Shown here: one piece after another, positions 39,151-51,500 of the stretch | Layout: each line of letters starts with the position of its first letter | Position numbering within the stretch: the first letter of the stretch is position 1 | Source: Neodontobutis hainanensis | Taxonomy: Eukaryota; Chordata; Actinopteri; Gobiiformes; Odontobutidae | Reading direction: 5' to 3' | DNA length: 64,000 nucleotides | Assembly (NCBI GenBank): GCA_024349245.1 | Contig: JALDNG010000001.1 | Span: forward strand, 8,159,501 to 8,223,500 | The notes under the pieces: generated by a model | Seen by the model: the letters and a program-made list of their open reading frames with translations, nothing else | What the model was told of the DNA's origin: nothing | Database searches by the model: none | Position numbers and translations under genes: made by a program

Positions 39151-41929
39151 AACAGTGAAAAAGAACTAAAATGATATAAAATCACAATAATCCAGACATA
39201 TTTTTACATATTTCAAAATAAAATAATATATATATCTCACTAACAATATCTCACTAAAATCAGTTTAGGTTTGCAGAACAAAACGCATCCAGGAAACATA
39301 ACAATATTTATTGTAAAATAAAAACAATAAAGTTATAAAGAAAAAGTATAATTATTAGAAATATATATATTGTTTACTTTTCTAAAACAATACACATATG
39401 TAAAATACACAATTTCAAATAGCCATCCTAAATCTACAGTTGCAACAAATACATAACCAAAAGTAGCTCTTTAAAAATTTTAAGAATAATCTTTAATCCT
39501 ATAACATTAATCATGGGCCTTTAATGCAAAGAAGAAAATAGTTTAATTGACTGAGCATCAAATGACATTATATATATTGTTGTGATGCATTCCAATTTTG
39601 AAAAAAAACTCAAGTCCATTATTTTGAAGACTGAAATTATATTCTTTCTAAATGAACAATATCCAATGCTTCTAAAATCCAGTCTTTATGAGTCAGGATA
39701 TAAGTTTGAATCCATTTTTTAAGAACTATTGTCTTTGTTATCATGCGTACTGAAGCAAAGACCTTTTTATTCTTTAATGAGATATTGGTAAATCTCCCAA
39801 TTTCCTTTCTAATAATGGGCAACATACAGAGACAGTTTCACTTAGTTTAGAATTAGATGATTTATGAACAAAATCCATTTAGTATAAGAGCATTTGTCAA
39901 TAACAACAGGAATAGCTTGACACAAATGCACACACAATAGCACGTATGAATAGACTTTAGCTTTGTGCCGACAAACAAAATGCATTGCATTAGCAGATAG
40001 AGTCTATCCCAGCAGCTTTGGGCCCGAGGCAGGGTACACCCTGGACAATGCACAGTTAGTCCCAGCGCAGACACTAAAGCTCTTTTCACACATTCCACCT
40101 GGAGGTAATCAGGGGTATTTCCTCCAGACTGTTGGTACATGTCATAAAAAGTCAGTGGTTTAACTGAGAAGCGGACAAAGAGTGTGTGTGTGTGTGTGAG
40201 GGGGGCTTAATGATCTTTCCAAGCTAACATGAAGCTGATGGACAGAAGAACCGACTCATTCGTGCTGACAGTCATTATTGCTCTAATATTGAAACTACAG
40301 CTGCTATGAGATCGAGGCTTCAGCTCCAGAACATTTATGTACAACGAATCCAGGTGAAAACAGAAGTGGGTTTTGTTCACACATTCAGGTCAAGTGGGTA
40401 GAAACGACAGCCAGTTCAGAGCTGAGTGGATGTGTGAAAAGGACTTAAGAGACATACATAGACAGACACACTCTCACTTTTGGCTGGTTTCCTGGCGAGA
40501 CCATGGCCAAGAATTTAAATTGGAGCTATTGTCACTGAAAAAACAAAACAAAAAAAAAACAACCAAACCATTAGATGTTAATTTTGTAGGACATTTAACT
40601 TTCTGAAAGGTTTAATGCTGAAATTCTTACCATTGCGTGGCTGGAGCTCGAATCCTAAAGCATTTTCTGAAGAGGATCAACCGAATCTAATAAGACAAAC
40701 ATTATTTACAAGCCACAGGTTTAAACAATTTCACAACCTCACCAACACTGATGTTGGTGAAGTTTACAGAGAAATCTGTTAGCGGCAGATTTTCTTTAAG
40801 CAACACTGTGTAACTTTTCAGGAGGAAAGTAATTTGCAAAAATGCAGCTGCATAGAGAGTTCAGAATTACAAATCTGTTGAACCGGAGGCACTTAACTTA
40901 CTAATTGTAAGTCACAAAAGTATCAGAAAAATTTTCAGACTTATTTAATTATTTTTTCACGCTTTTCTTTTTGAGGTTAAAAGTTACATAGTGTTGTTTT
41001 AGGTATTAATGCTATTTTTACACAAACCTTTGCATCGTACAGTGTCCCAAACACTAGAATCCACAAACCCTGTGGAGTACAAACAGATGTAGTGAAAATA
41101 CAGGTCATTTATACTGTACGTGGTAGAATTAGCGTGGATAAAATAAAATTATCTGGAGTTGTAAGAATGACACTTTGCTAGAAGAAAGTTTTGGGTATCC
41201 ACTTGGGGGCTCCCTGAAGTGTCCCAGAAAAAAAGCCTCAGTATTCTGGTTTCTGTATGAGATTTATCTAAAACAGGAGACTGACTCATCCCAGTTTAAG
41301 AAATAAGGATCTGATCTTTACAGCTTAAAGACTTACACAGAAGACTTAAAATAATATAAAAACTCAAATACATCTAAACCAATGACGAAAAAAATAATGG
41401 GTATCTTCCGCCCATTGCGCCCCTTTTCCCCGATATTGGCCTTACCACAGGGTGATAAAATGGCAATTACCTCCTCGCTGGATCCTATCCCAGCAGCTTT
41501 AGGTGGGGTCTTATAATTTTATAGTAAAATATAAATATTTAAGCAGATAACACCCAAAGATTTTCAAATAGTAGATTTACAATGCTATACATGATCTTTC
41601 ACATCGTACAGAAGCCTACAGCAAACGTGCAGCATTTGGAAAGAACCATCACTTATATTTACACACAAACTGGTTTATACTGGTTAATACTCTCATTAAT
41701 TAACTGCTGAAGGTATCGTCATTCAGGTCTTAAACACAATACATTTGTTTTTTTTTTTTAACTTAATCTTAAACTTGTGCCTTTAACTTCTGCTGAGTGT
41801 TTGAAAATGGCCTTAAATAAGAACATCAGGATGTTATGAGTGAAAAATAAGTGACAGAGGACACGCATTGTTCATTTTTATCACGTGCAAACAGTGACTG
41901 CACATGTGAAAAGGATGGTGTAAAAATGT
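39151..41929. other. Non-coding AT-rich sequence with repeat fragments
   Basis: 39998-40070 (TATCCCAGCAGCTTTGGGCC, CAGGGTACACCCTGGACAAT) and 41480-41510 are fragments of the repeat described at 34075. A GT microsatellite lies at about 40182-40198. No coding exon is convincing. If block B is the 3'UTR of the receptor gene, this stretch would be intron or UTR. Confidence 0.4.
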
Positions 41930-41931
41930 TT

Positions 41932-42060
41932 TAAATGTATAGTTTATTAGAACAGCATCTGAGTAATGCACATGAATAAGTGCTTGTTATTCTCTGGTGT
42001 GTAAAAAGTCAGATGAAGGAAGTCTTCACCAGCACTCGTCTTGTTTGTGTGGATCACCTC
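41932..42060 (-). CDS. Possible terminal exon of the adhesion GPCR (weak)
   Basis: On the minus strand a good acceptor (TTGACTCTGTGTGTTGTTCC then TGTAG) is followed by a 38-codon open frame containing VIHTNKTSAGEDFLHL and a stop that overlaps AATAAA. Its position downstream of the TM7 exon and its Ser/Thr/Lys-rich start would suit a receptor tail. The intermediate exon completing TM7 was not found, so the link is a guess; chance open frames of this size are common. Confidence 0.2.
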
Positions 42061-43829
42061 CTACAGGAACAACACACAGAGTCAAATACAATGGTCCCAA
42101 TAATAATAACTTATATTGTAAGTAATGTCAGCAATATTCAAACTTTATTTCAGACACAAAGTTGGTCCATAGCAAACAAAAGAAACATGAAGGTAAACTG
42201 CTGTGTAGTCCACTATATGTAATTAAGACTCTTTTTATTTTATTTTATTTGTAGGCTAGGTAAAATTATAGTTTATATTCCTCAAAAAATGTACTCAATG
42301 TAGTTTTCTGATTCCTCCGAACGCCTCATTAATTTATAAATTGTCTAAGCAGTCCTCACAATACTATTAATATAGAGTTAAATCAGTCTGTTGTGATTAT
42401 TTGATCACTGAATTCAAATGTAAAGCTTTTTTGACCCTTAAGACAGTAAGAATAAGATTTATATCTGAGAGGTAAGCATCATAAACCTTTCTCTCAATTT
42501 TGTCTAATCGCAAAATAGTGTGATGTTTAGAACAAATAAACTACAAACAAGTCAATATTATGGAAGTGTCACTAATCTAATCAGAACTACTTGCATTTTA
42601 GAAAATGATAACCACATTTTACTATCTTCATGAACAGTTAGAACTATGCCAACAAATCTTAATAAAAGACTTTCCCAGATCTAACATTAATCTGGAAATA
42701 TTCCTTGAAATCCGAAATATATACTTTTTTTCACAGGTTTTAACTGCTTTAGTAATAGCCTCAAGGTCAGGTTGCATAGCTCTTAAGATAAGCTGTAAAA
42801 TAAAGAGACAACAATATATAATTTTAATTTTACTCACCAAAAAAAGTAAAGCCATGCTTTTTCGCTGGTCTGTCAATGAAGGCAGTGGCTCAGATGGGAT
42901 TTTTTAACTGGGGGGTCGAACCAAGCTGTCAGCAAATGACTTTAACTCAATTAGATATAGTGCCATATCGTGTGGTGGCGCAGCCCTGGCGGTGATCAAG
43001 ACGGCGGTATTTGCTATTTTTTTTTATGCCCAACAAAGCTACCTTGTACTGTTATCAAGAACTGCCTGCAGGCCAGGAGGACAATGATAACATTTTAAAT
43101 CTTATAATTTCAGTTAAATCTCTAGTTAACCCCCACTAGATTTTCACAACAATGTGAAATACAACATATTCTTGAGAATTCAGGCTAAAACTACATTAGT
43201 TCATTATTTCAAATGTCTAAGAATAATTCAAACTATTTGTTTTAAATTATTGATTAGAAATAGCTCTTTCAAATAATGACATGATCTATATCCTCCGTGC
43301 CATAAACATAGTTTCCAGGCCTTTATTTGTTGTTTGGACAAACTTAGCACCACACAATACAGTCCAATACACCTCAGTAAACCTATACAGTACAGTAGAT
43401 TATAATGTTCTAATTTAGTTTTAAAAGTCCAAAAAGACTTTTATTTCTTGACAATAAATTATTTTAGCCAACCATTCTCTTTGTGTTCAATCACTGTGTT
43501 TGATGCAAAAGCTTCTTGTCATTAGCTTGTCAAGGTAATTGTTTTTTGTTTCTTAATTTTTTTTACAGTTAGTAAAAGTCTGGAAAAAGCACCTGCTTAG
43601 TCATTGACGAAAGTATAAGCATTTTATTATTGTCTTTATACTATAAGGTCACTATGGTTACCGTTACCGCTAGGCACACTTGAGGCAGCTACCAAGTCCT
43701 TGAAGGACCCCGGGATCAGGAGTTGTAGCTGGTTGTTAAACGCACAGCACACAGAAATAACATCAAACAGAGATGACAGCAGCGTCATTGCAAAATATGC
43801 CACTGGTTTTTGTGCAAAACTTCTCTGAG

Positions 43830-44140
43830 CAGCAACTAGTGTGCTAGCGAATGTTAGCATCCTCTGGCCTAGCGGCCATTCGAGCTCAAGTGGGCACCCA
43901 CATGCCAATCAAAGTTGCTCCTTCCTTAATTATGCATAATTCTAAAGTTAAGCTGAGGGCAAACCAAAGAAATTTTCAAAAATCCCTCCGCCCAGAGGTT
44001 TTACGTAACAATAACTTAGCTCTAGAGGCCAGAGCTGTCTTTTGTACCAGGCTGTAAACAGTTTTTTTACACTTGTAAAGTCGCTGTTGGAATTATTCTT
44101 ATATTTCTGCTTTTGGAGCCTGCCCTCTTGTGGATGGAGA
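43830..44140. repeat. Interspersed repeat next to the TM exon
   Basis: AGCATCCTCTGGCCTAGCGG, TTTTGTACCAGGCTGTAAAC, TTGTAAAGTCGCTGTTGGAA and TTTTGGAGCCTGCCCTCTTG resemble an abundant fish interspersed repeat. It sits only about 70 bases beyond the donor site of the last recognised receptor exon, so it occupies the start of the following intron. Confidence 0.45.
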
Positions 44141-44209
44141 TATATTGCTGTACCCTTACTCGAGGTCCTTTTTTTTGTTAAATATACAACCATCATTTTC
44201 GAGACGTAC

Positions 44210-45547
44210 CTGAAGTGAATTGAAGACTGCAAATGAAATATAGACTTGTAGATTTTTTGGTTCAAGTAGTGTTTCCAGAGATAGACCATAAGTCAGTCCA
44301 AACAGGAGGAAGGAGACCAGGAGGAAGACCAGTCGCATCACCAGCTTACGTTGTTTATTATTTTGAACTGTTGAAGTCACTCGTCCACTTCTCACAATGT
44401 TGAACAGAACCACACTCAGGAGAATGATGTTAATGGAAACTACAAAAAGGGCAGGTATCACCAGGGCCAGAAGAGTGTATGCCTCCTTCAAGTTCAGCCA
44501 ACAATAATCTTTTCCAAGATATACATCTCTTGGATATGTAGCAGCAAAAGTAATGATAGCGATCAGCAGTGGAACTCCATATCCCAAACCGAAGCCAATG
44601 GACAACATCTTTGATTTGGACATGTTGGAGAAGACCATAGAGGTTCTGTAGAAGAGCAGCAGACATGACACCAGCATCCAAAAGAAAAGAGCCAGGTCAA
44701 AGAAGTGCCTGACAAAAGTCACTATGGTGCACGGTTCATACGTTTCGCTGTATTCTCTGAGTTCATTAAAAAATAAGACCTGTGCCAAGAAACAGAGGTC
44801 TCTGATCAACAGACTCACAGCAGTGTTTATGATGGAGACATGGCGGATCAACGCAGAGCAGTTTGTGGTAATGGTTCTCCAAACACAACCTTCAATAATG
44901 AGGCATATAAGTGAGCACAACACAGACACTCCAACTCCAACTGAGATGTAATCAGTATGTTCCAAAAGATATGTATTAATGATTGTGAAGGTGGCGAGAT
45001 GGTTGCAGCTGCATTTCACTGTTTTGTTTATGTGGGAAACTAACGTACAACCCTTTTCATCCCAAAAACCACTGTAGAGGGAGATGTTCCAAAAGACACA
45101 TTTAGGATCAGGTGAGCGGTACTTTTTCCTGAAGATGATTGACACATTTTTATTTATGGGTTTGTTTACTGTAATAAGCACCACCTCAGAGCTGATGTAA
45201 CCAGATTTTAACTCCTTGTTAATCTTATTGTAGTACTTTTTGTCCCAGGCCAACACCTGTTTCACTGAATGGAATGTGATGGTGGTGATGGAGACGTTCC
45301 TCAGGTTTGTCGGTGGGATTTTAATGGTCACATAGTAGCTCAGTTTTTTTACAAAATTGTTGTCAAATCTGATTCTTTTGAGCCAGATCCGGTGAGTGTT
45401 GATAGAGAACTCTCCTCGTAATGCTTTTGTCAGACCCTCCAGCGCCCCCAGCAGGCCTGAACTTGCATTGCATTTCTTTTCATTCAGAGTAAACCAAGAC
45501 GGTTTGGCTTCATAAGAAACAATGACATCAACAGTCCATAGTACAGT
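44210..45547 (-). CDS. Receptor exon 6 (GAIN end, GPS, TM1 to TM7)
   Basis: The 1338-nt phase-0 exon begins TVLWTVDV after acceptor TTCCTTTATTTGCAG. It contains the GPS cysteines (CVFWN, GCTL, CSC), then hydrophobic segments for TM1 (GVSVLCSLICLI), TM2 (NTAVSLLIRDLCFLAQVLFF), TM3 (FFDLALFFWMLVSCLLLFY), TM4 (GYGVPLLIAIITFAATYP), TM5 (LALVIPALFVVSINIILL), TM6 (LVFLLVSFLLFGLTYG) and TM7 (VYISFAVFNSLQ). The 16 codons beyond the donor are intron read-through before a stop at 44156. Confidence 0.92.
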
Positions 45548-48500
45548 CTGCAAATAAAGGAAGAAAGGAGGCATTTATTTTTTCATTGTACGTTGTTTTA
45601 ACTCTAATAAAAAAGTTTCATCTTCTTACCTCCATGACCGGTTTAGTGACCTTAGAGCTCACATGAGCAATATTTTTAAGGATGTCAACAATTGCCAAAA
45701 TGGTTGGAGCTGATTGATAAATTTCATTTTTTTTTAATTCAACTGTTTGATTTAGACGTTGAACAAAGTTTGGCAAATCGTTATTGACCAAAACCTGACA
45801 TTGCAAAGAGAAAGAGTATTGTGAAATTATGCATTAAATACATAAATAATTTTTAAGTTTGTTTATTGTAAAGTGTAAATCATGTACTCTCATGAGGAGA
45901 ATTTATGCACAGCTTAATTGTGTAAAGGCAAAAAGTATATATAATTTGCTAGTGCCTACAATTAAAATGATTTTTAGCTGATCTATAGCTTTTTCAGATT
46001 CTAAAGAAACCCATCTTCTGACCTTTGACTGGTTCCACAGCTTCTGGATTCTTGGTAAAATTTCTTTCTCAGTTTTCTTTCTGTAACTCTCATAGCCAAC
46101 AGTCTCTTCAGCTTTTCGGTCTTGACCAGTGCTGATGGTCAAGGTGGTGCCTGCTGCTGAAATCACAAATGTAGTGGTATCCCATGTTGAAAATTAATGA
46201 CCTTTATTAATACAGAACAAAAAACAATGGACCTTTCCCCATCCTTTTACAGTACATCACAGACATGTTATGACCAGCGTTGGACAAAAAAACAGCTCTA
46301 CACCTCTTCAGTTACAGACAACACATCATTTATCAGGAAAACACAAAAGTGTGATCTCCTCTTAGTGGGACTAGAATACCTCCAGAGACAATCTACCACA
46401 GAAACTTTGAAGCAAAAGCTGCTCATTTTTGTCTGCCAGTTCCAGCTATTGAGGTATCACACTTTACAGTCTGAAAAGTCTGTGGCATGGCCGTGAGAGG
46501 TTGGGACTGGACCAGATCAGCTCATCGGAGTTTGTCCGACCTGTGCCTATGTCTTCTGAACATTGCCAAAACTCTTACACTCTCTCCTCCACACCTGACA
46601 AACCTGAAAATATTGACCTTTTTTGCTAAAACATGAATTAAAGTTACAGCAGCACATCTCTCTGGTCTGTACGTATTTCCTGAGAACTTAACACTAATGG
46701 CTTCTTTGAAGAATGAAGAGTGTTTGACGTTGACAGTGGCCTATCTTGTTTTTTTGTCGAAAGTGATCTCTTTATAGCTCTATTCTATATATTTTAAAGA
46801 GCACAATTGTACAAAAACAACTGAAACCTGTGTTCTAATCACTTTGGCTACTACTAATCATTAGGACTCAGCGTCCTAATGATTATTTTGTAACATAAAT
46901 CTGTTTGTGCTGACAGTACCTGACTGTGGAGGTGTTGGTGTGTGGGTCGTGGTGGAGGTTTTAACAGTAGTAGTTTGTTTCCCGGGAGTTGATGTAAAGT
47001 TAATGGTGTTCACTGTAGAAAAAGTAAGGAACAGCTTTACTTTTAATAAAAGTGGGAACTGTAGGAGTTAAAACAGCAAAGTCAAGATCAAGTTTATTTA
47101 TATTTTAATATAATCCTTAGTCTTGCTTTTGCAGATAACACTCACCAGCCCTTTTGAGTTTTATGTCAGGAGGGTGCGGTTCTTCATTTAATACCTGTAA
47201 CAAACAGAGGAAGTGAGTGTCTGAGGTTTTACGAAGTGAGACATGGCCAGGCGTTTTTGGTAACAGGCATGTTACCCTTAATCCCTAATTGCTTATTTAT
47301 AATTCCCATTAAAGCTGCCTGGTTTTGCAAGCACAATTGTGAGGATGTTAGAAACTCAAAGTACTAGGCGTAGATCTCTTTACATCAATTTTCTTTCTGA
47401 TAGACTTCTTCTTGTGACGTCATCTCTGGTGGCCACTGCCATTTTGAGGGTGTATTCCTTCTCCACCATTGGTTCCAACTTACCTCCAGGTTGTGACAAG
47501 TTAGCACTGCAGCAGTCTGTACCAGTCTGAGTATTGTGCTGATGACTCCCAGAGACATGAGGGATAACCCGGACTGACATTATCTTTGGGTGATGAACAA
47601 ATCCAGAAAGGCTGGCACTCTGCTCTTTAGTTAAATAACAGTGACAGACTGTACTCCAATGGCGCAGGAAGACCACCTGCTAAAAGTCAGGCAAGTGTAT
47701 TTCTACTGGCTTTGTCCTAAGTTACCTTTCTATTGTTTCTTAATATTTTCAATATTTTAACTGTGCATCACTCATTGTTGGACTGTTGTATTGTGAACAT
47801 GGCATCCTTTACTTTGGGCTCGCAGGTCATTAGCATATGACATCCTACATCCTGCTGGACATGGTGCTGCCATTTTGTCCTGTAATATAGACAGGAAACT
47901 GAGCAGGTCGCAGGACATTAGAGAACCTCTAAGTCAGGATAGTGCAGGTAGCTTTTGGTCAGTGACCCAAAAGCATCCTGTCCTCATGTTATTATAACTC
48001 AGAGGCAATCTTTTAAACCCAGCAGAACTGTTAGATCTCAAAAGCTTGTCCCTGTCACTATTTCGGCTATTAGGCTCTACATCAAGACTGAAGATCGGTC
48101 TCCTGAATGTGTGGTCTCTATCCTCCAAAGCACTGTTAATTAATGATCTTATTATTTGTCATAGCTTGTATTTACTTTGTCTTTGTGAAACTTGGCCTAG
48201 GCCAAACTTTTTCCTGGCACTAAACAAAGCCTCTCCCCCTGATTATGCGTTGCTCGCACATCGAAACTGAGTGATGGTGTTGCGGCCAATTATAAAGTTG
48301 CATTTGGCTTTACAGGTACATCATCACAGCCAAAATTTAACTCATTCCAAGTGTTACTCATCAAACATAATGTACCTTAGCAAATAAACAGTAGTAAGCC
48401 ATTTCACTCAGCCTTGATCTATTGCCCTTTCAGGGTCCCTACTCTTTTTTCTTGGTTGAGTTTGGAGCTTTCCGCAATGACATAATAACCCACTCCAATT

Positions 48501-51500
48501 ACATCCTTGTAATAATAATAATAATTAAAGCAGCAAGCGGCGATAAAGGCCCTCGCCTCCCTTGCGATCGTGGGGACACATGTATTCGGAGGATTGCATT
48601 TCGTGTTTTAAAGCATAATCTTCACGGTATGTCAAATAACCGGGCCTGTGCCTCTGCTTGAATCTTCTTCTGGCTGGAGCCTGCTTCATCACCTCGGGCC
48701 TGTGCTACTGCTGGGGCCTGCTACACCACCTTGTATTTAGAGTTAAAGGTCTCTACATTCCCTGGTTTTCCTGGGATCTGTCGGAACTTTTGAAAATAAC
48801 AGATTAATGCTTGGGCTGATGCGAGAAAAACCAAGTTAGGGCAGGAGATTTCAGATGACTCAGAAATTGCTGCACCCTCCTGTTAAAAAGTAAAAATGTA
48901 AATATTACTTGTCTAAAAGAACAAGTTTACAAGTTCCAAAAGATTCTGAGGAGTTTTCCAAGACTCTAGTCTTGGCTCTGGAGGAGCCTCCTCCAAAGGA
49001 AGGATCCTGGTATTTGGTAAATGGCATTTATTTCCCAAAGAAATGGCTGCCTCTTCACAGGCTCATTACGGACACAGCCACAAATGGATCTAAAAACAAA
49101 CTGATAACATTTTTGACTTTTTTTGTATTTTGACTTTTCTAGGGGTCACCACTGAGTCATTTTTCTATTTTTTTTAAATACATAAATTTGAACTTTGGGC
49201 CCAATAAAAATGACTATTCCCGCATGTTTACTGAGTTATTTTGCAGAAAAAAAATGGCTGGAGCCTGCTTCATCACTTCGGACCTGTGCTACTGCTGGGG
49301 CCTGCTACACCACCTTGTAATTTGGAGTTAAAGGTCTCCTGGGATCTGTCTGAACTTTTGAAAATAATAGATTATGCTTGGGCTAAGGCGAGAAAAACAA
49401 AGAACTGGCTGGAGATTTGCAATGACTCAGAAAGCGCTGCACCTCCCTGTTAAAAAGTAAAAATGTAAATGTTAGTTGTCTAAAATAACAAGTTTAACAG
49501 TTCCAAAAAATTGAGGAGTTTTCCAAGACTCTAGTCTTGGCTCTGGAGGAGCCTCCACCAAAGGAAGGATCCTGGCATTTGGTAAATGGCATTTATTTCC
49601 CAAAGAAATGACTGCCTCTTCACAGGCTCATTACGACCACAGCCACAAATGTATCAAAAAACTGACTGATAGCTTTTTTGGCACTTGTGTCTAGATAATA
49701 CTCAACAAATTTGGGGACTTTAGAAGAAAACACAATGAGTTTAATGTTTTGACGCGAGGGGTGGGATTTAGGCGGTCGCGCGTTCCACCCCACATGGTGG
49801 ACTTTCTGTTGAGTTTAGGCTGTGGCTGTTATAGACTTTTCTTTTTCCCCTGAGGTGTCCTATGGATGTACCAAGTTTAATTTTTCTACGTTGGAAAAAA
49901 TTACTTTCACATTCCATAGGCCGAATGTATTTTCATTTTCCAGGGGTCGCCATTGAGTCATTTTTTTAAATATTTTTTTTCAAATACTTAAAATACATAC
50001 ATTTTTTGCCAGGCTTGAGTTTAGTGGTCAATAAAATGTACTTTTTGCGCACATTTACTGGGTCGAAATTGAGAATAATTTTGCAGAAAAATTAAAATAA
50101 AAAAATATATATAAATTGAGCAGATACAACAAGAAAAGACGCTGTTTATTGAACACACATGTGTTTAGCTCATTTTGCCTAAGTTTGGTGTTTGTGAAAT
50201 GAAGCAGCTATTTTCTGTCGATTTTTAAAAGTGAGGTGTATTCTAAGGCGGTTCACATCTTCAATTCAAAATGGCCGCCTTCTCGTGTGTGATAGGGTGT
50301 GGTCCCCATTGGCTTTTATGTTCATAAGCCCATGCTGGATGTGTGTACCAAGTTTCATTTACCTACGACAAACAAAAAAATGTCCCTTCCCATTGAATTT
50401 TTCAACATATTTGCTCAGTTGCTATGGCAACACATTTATAAATAGGGGGTGGTTGTCATTGGCTTTTATGTTCGTCATGACATAAGTGATTTGTGTACCA
50501 AATTTCATGTCTCTATGACAAACTAAATTCTTGGGTCCCATTATAAGTTTGTAGGTGGCGCTAGAGGGCCATTTCTAAAGCTAACCCTTTTATTTACATA
50601 TCTTTGTGTTTAGGTCGTGAATGTGCACAAACGCCTTTTTGGGTCCAACTTGATCCGAGAAGGCGTTTGAGAGTTAAGGGATATTTTATTTTCACAAAAA
50701 TGGCTGCCTGGTTACAGGCTTGCCATACCCACACCCGATAAGATATCAAAAACAAAATGACAACTTTTGTTGGCACTCATGTCTAGATGATACTCACCAA
50801 ATTTGGGGCCATTTAGATGAAAACACAATGAGTTGAATCTTTTGGCGTAAGGGGTGCGATTTAGGTGGCCGCGACTTTCACCCCACATGGCGGACTTCCT
50901 GTTGAGTTTAGGCTGTGGCTGTCATAGACTTTTCTGTTTGCCCTGAGGTGTCCTATGGATGTACCAAGTTTTGTATTTCTACATTGGAAAAAATGTACTT
51001 TCACTTTCCATAGGCCCAATGTATTTTGACTTTTCTAGGGGTCGCCACTGAGTCATTTTTCATATTTTTATTTCGGGGACTTCAAATACATAAATTTTTC
51101 GCCAACCTTGAACTTTGGGCCCAATAAAAATGACTTTTCGCGCATGTTCACTGGGTCAAATTGAGGATCATTTCGGAGAAAAAAAAATAACTCGAGCAAA
51201 AACAATAGGCCCTCCTATATATGGTGATTTTCAAGGCTCTCAAAGCACTTTACAGATTCCATTATTCATTCACTCCACAGTAACACACTGATGGTGGAGA
51301 CGTGGCAGCCATTTTGCACCAACAGACTCTTTAACCTCCAAACATTCTCACACATTCACACACTAGAGCCACAAACACTAGAGGTAAGGAGGGTTAAGTG
51401 TCTTGCCCAAAGACACCAGGACGGTATGAATCAGTGAGACAGGAATCAAACCACCAACCTTCCGGTTATAGGACGACTGCTATTCCACCTGAGCCACTCC

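Noticed and set aside
42628..42876. Minus-strand frame with GTGAGT and TTTTACAG, possible two receptor exons
   Set aside because: The implied intron would be only about 45 bases, and neither piece resembles the TM7 end or a receptor tail.
43636..43908. 90-codon minus-strand open frame
   Set aside because: It partly overlaps an interspersed repeat, lacks splice context and resembles no known domain.
43948..44000. GGATTTTTGAAAATTTC on the minus strand as the exon completing TM7
   Set aside because: There is no polypyrimidine tract or proper acceptor in front, and the translation does not give a hydrophobic TM7 end. It lies inside an interspersed repeat.
44156..44207. Receptor C-terminus ending VRLENDGCIFNKKKDLE
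   Set aside because: These codons lie beyond a strong CAG|GTACGT donor and have no membrane or tail character expected after TM7. I treat them as intron read-through, though an actual read-through end cannot be excluded.
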